A DNA stretch of 64,000 bases, taken from positions 744,001-808,000 of the forward strand of contig JAPNXP010000002.1 of assembly GCA_028753945.1 (NCBI GenBank). The letters are read 5' to 3'. Origin of the DNA: Hexactinellida sp. DTS-2022. Its lineage: Eukaryota; Porifera; Hexactinellida. Made by a program: the position numbers and the translations under genes. The notes beneath the pieces are model-generated. The model saw only the letters and a program-made list of their open reading frames with translations. It searched no databases and was not told where the DNA came from. Positions 20,373-31,400 of this stretch are shown here, piece after piece (position 1 is the first letter of the stretch; each line of letters starts with the position of its first letter).

Positions 20373-20890
20373 TCCAGAATTAATTGGAAAGACTACGAGT
20401 CCTAGAAAGCTGAAAATTTGTATACAGGGGTAATTTTGTACTGCGACAACGATCTATTGGTTTTTGAAGAGAAATATTCACATTTGAAGGTGACAAAAAA
20501 TGTTAGCCAATTAAATTCGAGGGTTTGTTAGTATGGATTAGCAGATTTCATCAATTAGTATAAATAGCCTGCGCATAATAGAAATATTTTCTGAGGCTCC
20601 AATTTGATTGATTGAAAATAAATTCATTTAACCAATCAATCATTTGTCTATTCTATTGCCTGTTTTTCTTTTAGTATTATTTTGATTCGAGCTTTCTTAT
20701 CGTGCAACTGAAATTTATTGAGCTATTAAAACTCATTATTAAAGTGATTGCTTTTGGGGAGGGAAAGGCCGCGAAGCGGCCGTTAATTGTATCGCGTAGT
20801 GCCTAATACGAACGAACAAAAGTCGCTTCGCGACTTTTGTGAGAGAGTGATCCGTCGCGAAGCGACCGAGACCGAAGGGCTCGTTTATTA
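20290..20890. mobile_element. dispersed repeat with GT microsatellite head and GC-rich palindromic tail, copy 1
   Basis: Begins around 'TATTAAAAGCGCAATTGTTG', followed by (GT)n at ~20323-20369 and 'TTTGTCCAGAATTAATTGGA'. It ends with short GC-rich palindromes: GGCCGCGAAGCGGCC, 'AAAGTCGCTTCGCGACTTT' and 'CGAAGCGACCGAGACCGAAG'+GGCTCG. The same head and tail flank a different body at ~35640-35980. A non-autonomous element (possibly Helitron-like) is inferred; the class is not proven. Confidence 0.6.
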
Positions 20891-20977
20891 GAACAGCAAA
20901 CTTGTTAGACCTTCAAAAGGGCTTATTGCTGTCTGTTCGTAAAAACTTAGAAGTCCTTATAAAAGTCAAATTTCGCT

Positions 20978-21113
20978 GTAAGCGCGTTATGGGGACCCCA
21001 GCGTTTTAGGCCCCCTATCCATAAATCGTTAGCGATATGGGACGGGGTCCCTAAAACACTAGGGCTTTAGGGATAGGGGTCCTAAAACGCTGGGGTCCCC
21101 AAAGCGCGCTTAC
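20978..21113. mobile_element. 136-bp inverted-repeat element
   Basis: The left arm 'GTAAGCGCGTTATGGGGACC' continues CCAGCGTTTTAGG and is matched by an inverted right arm ending 'GGGGTCCCCAAAGCGCGCTT'+AC. The loop holds CCATAAATCGTTAGC. It directly abuts the next TIR element. Confidence 0.85.
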
Positions 21114-21938
21114 ACCGGTGTCATAGTAAATCCTGTTCCCCCATCTTTTTGTTCCCCCGAACAATATTTCCTAGTAAATCCTGTTCCCCACACCATATTT
21201 CCTAGGGAATATTGTACCCCCCGAGTGTTTCCCCCTGGTTAATTTTGTTCCCCCGAACAATATTCAACTAGTAAATTCTGTTCCCCCGAACAATATTCAC
21301 TAGTAAATATTGTTCCCCCGAACAGTATTCACTAGTAAATATTGTTCCCCCGAACAGTATTCACTAGTAAATATTGTTCCCCCGAACAGTATTCACTAGT
21401 AAATATTGTTCCCCCGAACAGTGCAGATTCACTAGAAAATTATCTTCCCCTCAATATAAAATGGAACTAAGGTTACTAGAATATGTAGAAAAGTTGTGAA
21501 TTACCTATTATTACATACTTCTCGGTCTTTGAACACCCTGCTGTATACTTTCCTCCCGGAAGATATAGGCGAATATGGAGGTATTGAAAAGTACACATGT
21601 GTTGTCTACTTTTCAATATATGGAATATGGTCAAATTTCTCCATTGTGTTATGGATAAATGCAGAATAATGCGTAATACTGTTTAGTTTCTATAATTGTT
21701 TAATTAATTTATGGATAACTATTAATTGGATTTTCTCGAATTCACTTTCGATTGTGTCATATTAATATAACTAAACATACTGTACGGATGTTAATATTAC
21801 TACTGTACTAAAAGGGGGAACAATATTTTCTAGTGAATACTGTTCGGGGGAACAATATTTTCTATTAGGCAGAGGGGAACAAGATTCCCTAGGGGGAACA
21901 ATTTTCACGGGGGAACAGGATCTCCTCTGACACCGGGT
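21113..21938. mobile_element. ~825-bp TIR element with 32-bp subterminal tandem repeats
   Basis: The ends are inverted: left ACCGGTGTCA then 'AATCCTGTTCCCCC', right the reverse complement 'GGGGGAACAGGATCTCC' then TGACACCGG. At ~21236-21421 a 32-bp unit (ACTAGTAAATATTGTTCCCC + CGAACAGTATTC) is repeated about five times. Inverted versions of GGGGGAACAATATTTTCTAG occur at ~21815-21870. No transposase frame is present. Confidence 0.75.
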
Positions 21939-22403
21939 CAATAAAAATGGCATTTGTATGATAAAATTTAAACATATTAGTCGATAACTGGAGTGTAATT
22001 ACGTTGATTTTGAATTTTGGTAAATACTGTCGCTGAGAACCATTAGAACCCACCAAAATATTATTTTCTGAATTTAAAAAAAATACCAGGATAAATTTTG
22101 GTCAACGAAAAAATAAGCGCCGGGCTTATTCGAAGCAATACGGTAATTAATTTTATTTCTTCCTTTGTGACTCGAATAATAAACGTGTCGTGTTTTCTAT
22201 TAGCAAGTATGTCAAATGTGCCTTGGAAATAATATTCGCTTCCATAGTAGCAATAAGCGCTGCACACCTAATAGCTTTCTTATACTACCAGAAATAATTA
22301 TCCTTAGTTCATACTATTCTCCCACCCACAATTCTAATTAGAATTTCCAATATCTTACCTAATTAGATATTCATATTTATTACCTTATATTCCCGTACAC
22401 ACA
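21939..22403. other. 5' flank of HSP60, nothing resolved
   Basis: AT-rich. I looked for alternating GAA/TTC heat-shock elements and found only weak, incomplete ones (for example around 22335-22355), so no promoter site is claimed. Confidence 0.4.
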
Positions 22404-25400
22404 ATGGCTCTTTTCAGAACGTATTCTGCCCTATTCCGGAGCAGACACCAAGTCACCAGGATATTCCTCTTGCCCTCTCAGTCACACAATATCTCACTTC
22501 AGAGGAGATACTTTGCTAAAGAATTAAAGTTTGCAGGCGACGCCCGCTCCCTCATGATGAGAGGAGTCAATATTCTGGCGGACGCGGTCTCTCTCACATT
22601 AGGACCCAGGGTACTATTCTATTTATAGATGCTATTACATGCCGGATATAAGAACAATGGTATATGCACATAATATTATATTGGAAAACGGTTGCCATAT
22701 ACACCTATAGAATTTATGCCGGTTATATGAACATTATATGCAGTTCCCGACGATGTTCTTATATTATAACCGGCATCCACTATACTGTAAGCTTGTCAAT
22801 GGGCTTCATAATAATATGCTAACATATTATGAATGTTATACTAATTTTGTCGGTTTTTAGTTCCCGAAATTGAAATACTTATTTCAAATAAGAACTAGTT
22901 CGATCACAATATAAATTTGCTCCAATAATTTCACAGCCTGTGTGTCAGTATGGCCCAATTGGAATGCTGACTATTTATATATAAATATTCATTATTATGA
23001 TTTCCTCTACAGGGTCGACTGGTTATTTTAGAACAGTCCTGGGGTTCGCCTAAAATAACGAAGGACGGAGTTACGGTGGCTAAAGCGATAGAACTTAAAG
23101 ACAAATACGAGAACATCGGGGCTCGCCTGGTGCAGGACGTGGCTAGCAAGACTAACGACGAGGCCGGAGACGGGACCACCACCGCTACTCTGCTGGCGCG
23201 AGCTATTGCTAAGGAGGGCTTCGAGAGGGTCACGCGAGGTGCCAACCCTCAGGAACTGAGAAAGGGTGAGTACAGTAGAACCTGCGTAATCTGACACCTA
23301 TAACCGGAATTCGCTTAATCCGACACTAATTTCCTATCCTAATCACCATCGAATTAGGCAGGGTCTACTCTATAGATTCTGATTTGAAGTTATCCCCTTA
23401 GTAAGTAGGGATTTAGCTTTAATTGGGACCAGTGTATTATACAGCCATTTATAAATACGCTCCTAATCCTGGTCTGATCAAATTTTCATACGCTTAAAAC
23501 ACGGTATAGGAGAAGGTTCCAAATTTTCGCACTCATAATTAAAAATTTCCAAAAATCATCCTCCAAAAAAGGAGCGTCTCCCGCTCCTGTATATTCCTTT
23601 ATTGGGACACCAGTTATAAGATAACTTTTTGTATAGGCATATCGGACGCAGTATCAGCTGTAGTTAAGCATCTACAGTCTCTCTCTGTAAACATATCTAC
23701 ACCTGGAGAAGTTGCTCAGGTAAGATGGTTAGAGTGGAGTTAGCGTATTAGCAATTCGTATAATAGCAAGTTACTTTTCATTCCAGAGAGAGCATTTAAT
23801 GTTAATTATGTTCCTCTGTTAGTAAGAAAATTTCGTGCAAAATTCGACTTGCCATTACGCGAATCCATTGTATATTGCATACAGTTTCTGACTCAATTTT
23901 GAGTATTTAGCTTGTCTATTGTTACCGTTGTAATTAGGTGGCTACTATATCTGCGAATGGAGATACAGAAATAGGAAGATTAATCTCAGAAGCGATGCAA
24001 AAAGTTGGAAACGATGGAGTTATAACAGTCAAGGTATTCTAATAGAGAACAATTATAAACCATAAGTTGGCTGTACTAGGAATACTCACTGTACCACGCA
24101 TACAGTAGATATACATTAACGAATAGCATAGCCAGTCTATTGACAATTAATATCCTTGGTATCAAATGTTTTACTTTCGCGACCCTCTTTTTTACTGTAC
24201 CGACTATACTATAGTATAGTGGCCCAGTGTTGTTCAGGTTGCGTTGGCGACCCAACTTTAATTATCCTAATTTAAATTTTAATATTTTTTAAAATATTTT
24301 GCTACTTTACTATGGGTCACGTACGCCCATGGTTTGTAGAACCTTGATTAATATGATACTTAATTAACCAAAGCTGACTCGGAATGTGAAAACTGAAAGC
24401 GAAAGTTAATTGAATTTCATTTCAATTGAACTGAAAGTGAAATGGGGTTTTTCTATATATACCTTTGTTCCCAAGCCCTCTTCGGTAATTAATTAATAAC
24501 TTGTAGTCTTGTATAACTTATTACGGTAGAGTCGAATGTTAGCACACCGGTTATAAGAACACTATGTTTGGAAAACGGTTGTCATGTACCCTATATAATT
24601 TATGTCGGTTATAAGCACATTAAGTGTGCAGTTCCCCACGATGTGCTTATAACCGGCAATTAATTTAATTAATATCTGGGTGTCTCTAGGATGGCAAGAC
24701 GCTAGAAGATGAGCTAGAGACGGTAGAAGGACTCAAGTTTGATCGCGGGTATATTTCCCCTTACTTCATCAACGTACCGAAAGGGAACAGAGTTGAGTTT
24801 CAGAAGCCCCTGATCCTCCTCTCGGACAAGAAGATAACTTCTGTACAGCAGATAGTGCCAGCCATGGAGCTAGCCAACACGCAGAGACGACCGCTCGTTG
24901 TTATTGCTGAGGACATCGAGGGAGAGGCACTCACAACCATGGTTCTTAACAGGTCACACTATTTGTCTTTTGTTATTTCAGGTTCTTTGAATGTTTGTGT
25001 ACAGGGTTTTATCCAGGAGCGTGCCATACGCCTAGAAGCGTATAAATTGGGATATGTTTGCGTTTAGGAGCGCGAAAACTGCCGAAAGTCCCCATAGAGT
25101 AATACAAACTTAACCTTTTAGGCGTACAAAATTCATTATCTAGTCTAGTGACCTTAGGAGTATTCAATTCTAGTCCTGTATAATACCCTGTTTGTGTCAG
25201 TGCATGGTAGGTACAGTAGATTCCGTGATAAATAAGGGATATTTTCCACTGCTTTTCCAATTAAGTTATTGCTTTTAATTGATTGCCTCTACCTATTTAA
25301 TTGGAATCACTCCGGCATTACGTTTACTCGTGTTTTATTGAATGTAAATGATGTGAAATATTTAGTGGCTCTCACATCTATGACAAAGGTTTTTGTGCCC

Positions 25401-28400
25401 GCACTCAAATATAATTGCCTACCCCGATGTAGAAAGTTTTACTTAATTAATATGCTTCGAAATATTTCTACTCATTTGTCTGCAATGTTACTACTCTCGG
25501 TGTTTTGGTGATGTAGATAATTCAAACAATTTTTCTCCTATCAGTGACATCACTTGTGACCACTTACTGTTATATTAATTGTGTTGCATTTTCGCTTTAG
25601 ATATGTTTAGTTAGGAAATTATATTTTCTTTTACAATGAACGATTGACATTGGCGTATCTTTCTGAATATGTAAGCTCAAAGATTCGGTTTCACTTATCT
25701 GAAATTAGTAATCCTAATTTTGTTATTAGAATAGTTCAGAGAAAGGAAAATTCGCCCACTCGCATGTTATATGCTCTTTGGAGAATCTTTGATGAGTTTG
25801 CAAGGTTGTCAACATTTATTATATGTTAGGCAACCTTACTGTATCGAATACGGACGAACAAAACACATCTCACGTATCGAAATGTCGGTATCCCCACAAT
25901 ACAGGATGTATAATATATTTAACTTGAATTGATTATAATAATATGATAGAAATTCTACTTGAAAAAGTTATTATCAATAATTAATGCGATGTACTTTCTA
26001 CTGAATACTAATAGAAACTCGATACGTATAGCGGTAAAGGTATAACTTAATATATTTCTACTGATATTAAGTGGTCAATATTTCTACTGTGCTGCAAGGT
26101 AGAAATATATTTCTACCTTGTTCAAACAGTTATATATTTAGTATATATATATATACTTATATATATAATTTGAAAAATTAAGGTATATTTATTACCACGT
26201 TAAGATGAAGCCCCCCCAATTTAACGAATTGAAAGAATTCAGTTCGGCATTTGAATTCCATGTAAAATCGTATGAAAAGTATTTGAAACTAATATCTGCT
26301 TCTGAACAATCCTTGCTTCAAGATTTCCTCGATCCATGCAGAGAATTGCAATATCCCAGTGAGAAAATGTATGCTCCTCATATCCATTGGGCAAAAAGAG
26401 TATTCCATAAATGCAAAGGGAGAGTCAGTTCTCTTTTATCCGAATTATTGCTAAAGCTGTGTCAACAAACAAAACTAGGAAACAGTTTGAAGAAAGAGTT
26501 AGCTGAGATCAATGAATTAATTAAAGGTATAATTGTTCCTAAGGACGGTAATGATTGTATTATTGATTTGGACAGAGAAAACCTAGAGAGATGTAATTTT
26601 CATTTAAAGGAATTTAACAACTTACTCATCAAATTTCCAAACCCACAAGAAGACAAACCGACAAATATATTGATATCTAAAGAACAAATGACAAATGCTC
26701 ATAACGATTATCGGAATCTATCTTTTCTACAATTCTTGAATGTCCCAGACCCTCTAATCCAAGTCACAATACACTTTCTCAAGCACCCACAAATCATTAG
26801 AGTTCTTAAAACTGGATTTTCCCGGTATGCATATCCAGTGGACAGGGGAATGTGTACCCTCCCCTGGACAGCTAAATTTCCCAGGAAACCTCCGGACCCA
26901 AAAGTGTTTAGTTATCCCCTCCCCCAGGCTTTCTTTCATCCTGGGAAAATTTACCGCGCTCCTAGATTTTGTTTGAGCGGGTTCAGTTTTCATATTGTAC
27001 GCCTATATTTGTCATCTTGTATTAAGTCTATGAGAGCATCTCTCGATATTGTATGCCTAGACTAGATTTTTGTACGCCTAGATTAAAATCCTGCCAAATT
27101 ACGCTCCTTTAACCGCGCCCAGCACGCCTGGAACACCCTGCTCTCTCCTCATCGAATATTTGTGGAACCGCCACTGTACTTATCCCAGCGAATACGTAGT
27201 ATATTTTGTTGTAAATTTAATTACACAATTTAATTGTAATTACATAACGAAATCAAAATATATATCATTTAGCTACATATTACAGGGGGGGGGTCAATCG
27301 GCAGATACTTGAACCATAGCCAAGTGGTGGGTCCCATTCTGAAAGGTACATGAAGAACCTTGTACTTCATGGAGGGTACGAATCAATATTATTGCGAAAT
27401 TTTGCAGCAAATTATCAGGAATTTACACTAAAGGTATTTTTAATAGTATTTTGTAACACCTAAAGGTTGCGGACTAATTAAAATTTAAACAGATAAAAAT
27501 TATTTTTGGGCTAAAAATGCTCGAAGGAGGACTTCGTAAACTAGATGTAAATACCTTCGTATTAATCCTTGCTAATCTGGTCACAGTCATTGTGGCAAAT
27601 ACTGTAAAAGCAAGAAGTACTTTTGTACTTTTTGTACTTTGTAAAGCAAGAAGTACTTACTACTTTTTGTACTTTGTAAAGCAAGAAGTGCGAAGTACTT
27701 TGTACTTCGCTAGGGGGTATGCCCTAAAAAATTATTTTCCATCAAGTAACCTATGGGCTAATTTAGTACGCTGTTGGTTGATCCCCCCAGCATATTAATC
27801 ACTCGGTTTTTTGATAAAAAAAGAACAATGAAACTTTTTGGTTTTGTTAATAGCAGTAATATTATAATAATTTTTTGAACCAACTTTTTATTATAATTAA
27901 TAGATACTGTATAATTAAATGACTTTCGTAGATCTCCGTTAGTACGTGTTTGACTCATTATAACTACTCCGGCTTATTTCGTATTTTCTTTCAAAGAAAA
28001 CAATTGTGTACGAAACGAGTATCACTCTATTCAGTTTATCAATAGGAGATTGAAATCAATTAACTATTGTGCCAATATTGTGATTACTAATAATATGATT
28101 AATTCTTAAAAAGCATTCCAGTTTAATATGTTTTACAATTAACAATCACAGTTAATCTGTTTCAAATTCCTAACTACAGCTTGATGCTTCATCAGCTCGT
28201 AGACTAACTTCATTTGACTGAGTTTGCTCGTTTTTTCTATGTAGTGATAGATTTTGTTTGGAACCGATTCGATAAATTTCGAAAAGTAATCCATAATGTC
28301 GCGATAATCTGCGTTTTTTGTCGCATGGCTGTATTTCTGTGCCAGATTATAATCTTCAGTTTGTGTGAAGTACAATAAGACTGAGGGGGTGTGTCCTAAC

Positions 28401-31400
28401 TTTTCGGTTATACTTCTGAGGCTGGCAATGTTCTCCGAGATTATTTGTAACTCAGCACTTGTATTGACTGTCCTGAATTCGCTCAATGATATGAAATAAA
28501 TCACAAAGTCGTATTTCTTTTCTGTTTTGCTTAACTCTTCTGACTCGTAGCCTGGCGTGTCAGTGACTTCAAATTTAATTCCACTCACTTTGAACTGTTC
28601 CGAGTTAATGCAGTTTGTTGGTATATCAATTTGCATTACATCTTGTTCAGATGGGATGTAGTATTCACTCGCTATTCTGGATATGTTATTCAGGAAATAT
28701 TCCCCCTGGCACAGCTTGTCTGTTTTTGTACAATTCGCGTAGAATTGTCTGACAACCGATTCTCTCCAGAAACGCCTAATTATTTCTAAGTGATTTGAAG
28801 GAATATATTCTACCGGGATTTTGCACTCTGATTCTTTTATTACTTCTCGCATTGCTGTATCCCCCAGATTTACTCCGCATTGTGTTTTAGAATCTATCAT
28901 TTCCTGAGCCAAATTCGCTGCCGTTTTGTAGACAATCTTTATAATCTGTTCCTTGTGTTCCAGACATTCTTTTTCTGTGAATCCCCCGTACTTTTTTCTG
29001 GCTTGTTTCAGAAATGTAGTTTTTCCGGAATTATTTCTCCCCAGCAGGAGAATTCTATAATCAGGAATGACCTCTTTGGCTATTAATGGTTCTTTTCCGT
29101 GTTTTGTGCGGGTTAAAGCTCGTACTACTTTTGGTAAACAGAACATTTTATTCAGTTATCGTTTTATTTTTTTTATTAAAGAGTTGTCCTTTTATAGTTT
29201 CAGTTTAAACACGATTCTATTGTCTAGCATTATCTAAGTTTCTAATTTAATTGCTGCTAAACCTTTCTTCCTTTTCATATTGTTGATAACATAGCTTAAT
29301 AGTGACATTTCCTTATGCAATATGATGTAATATTATGTAATATTATGAACATTCCATTTCCAAAAATAAAATTTTGTACGAACCTCATTTTACATAGCCT
29401 TTATTACTATGACGTATTCGCTGATAATGCTTCACACGTATCCAACAAGATTTTATATAATCGTTTAAATAAAATTACGCAATTACATTAGTAGGAGGCT
29501 TCTATGCACATTATCATTCATTAGAGTTCATTGACCCTATGTCAGTGATACGATCACGTGCATATTCACATGCAGTTGTTATGATATATGTAAAGTTGTA
29601 AACCTAATTCAAAGCCAATTTTACTACCGAATAACTGTACAGCTATTGTGTCTGATCTAATTACAGATAATTATATTATTAAGCAACTTCCTTATTCGCA
29701 CATGCAAGTTGATACTGTACTATAATATGATGATTTAGTGTCGTGCCTAATGCAATTTAGCTCCCAGTTTGTAATTCTTTATTAGGTATTTGTTCAAATT
29801 ACTAATGAGCTCATTCGATAGCATCTAACCATTACTGCTACACTTAGATTGAAGTTGGGTCTTCAAATAGCGGCAGTTAAGTCGCCAGGATTCGGCGATA
29901 ACAGGAAAGCCCAGTTGCAAGACATGGCAGCTATTACAGGGGGCAAGGTTTATGGGGACGAGGGACTCGAGCTTAAGATCGAAGATGTGTCCGTCAGCGA
30001 CCTGGGAGAGGCCGGGGAGATTATAATCACTAAGGACGATACGTTGGTTATAAAAGGGAAGGGAGAGAGTAAGACAATAACTGAGAGGATTGACGTGATT
30101 AAGGAGCAAATAGAAAATACTTCTTCTGAGTATGAAAAGGAAAAGCTGCAAGAAAGGCTTGCAAAACTAGCTTCTGGTGTGGCTATTCTGAGAGTAAGTC
30201 TAGTATCTTGTTTCTAATAAATTAGAGGTGTGTCCCTAAATATTTGATATCGTCATTATATTATGTTATGAGTAATGTAATTACTTCGTCATGCCGATTT
30301 TATATGATTCAACAATTGTTATTATTTCAATTTATTTGAAAGTTCAACTCTTCCCTCCTACTTTACTAAAAATAGAATTATTATATTCTATCCATGAAAA
30401 AAAAACATGTTTCACCCTTCCCGAGTTCTCCTTACTAATTATTGTAGAACCTCGTTAGTGCAAACACGGTTAATACGAACACTATTTCAGTCCCATTCAA
30501 AGCCTTTCAATACAATTGATAATGGTTAATACGAATTCAAGATAAGGCGAACGCATTTTGGATGTCCCCTGATGTTCCTATAACTAGGTTCTACTGTAAT
30601 TACCTTGTTTGCTAGGTGGGGGGTTCGAGTGAGCTGGAGGTTAACGAGAAGAAAGACAGAGTTAACGATGCGCTGAATGCTACAAAAGCCGCGATCGAGG
30701 AAGGAATCGTCCCGGGCGGCGGAGTGGCACTCCTCCGTTGCATTAGCATTCTCGATGACGTCAAGGTTACATCAAATGATCACAAGTTGGGAATAGATAT
30801 AATCAGGAGTGCGCTTAAAGCGCCTGCTTACACCATAGCCTTGAATGCTGGGGTAAATGCACAGTTGGTGCTGGACAAACTTATGAGCAGTGAGGGCAAC
30901 CAAGGGTACAACGCGCTAACAGGGGAGTATGTTGATATGATAAAAACAGGTTTGTTTGTTGTGAGAATTTAACGAGTTATTTTATATTGGACTTGTATTT
31001 AACTTAGGTATATGAGATAATAGCTTAATAGTTAATTATCGGCCTAGACCAGTTCTTTTGTATATTACGAAATTTATATTATAATATAATTCACATATAT
31101 CTGTTAAACTTGTACCTTATTTATCAACTATTTAACATAACGTACGTATCTCATCACTTTATGACCATTTCTAATTTCAATTGCAATTGAAGCGTTCTTC
31201 CTGAGTTTATCCTTTACACAATTACGAAATTCCTTTGTGGTTAATTCATATAATTTAGCAAATACATTTTAATTGAATACACGAACACAAATATAATCCT
31301 GCTTATGGAGCTCTTGTTGGCTTATCGTGTGTGTATTATTCCTATGTGAATACCTAACTCCATCTTTTCTATTGGCGTATATTTCATCATAAGTAATGTT

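Noticed and set aside
22270..22403. Heat-shock elements upstream of HSP60
   Set aside because: Only isolated GAA or TTC units were seen, without three alternating pentamers.
25269..25829. Two frames (80 and 61 codons) in HSP60 intron 5
   Set aside because: No good start for the first, AT-rich composition, no motif.
27282..27380. tRNA-like string 'GCCAAGTGGTGGGTCCC'
   Set aside because: I could not fold an acceptor stem, anticodon arm and T arm with the right spacing.
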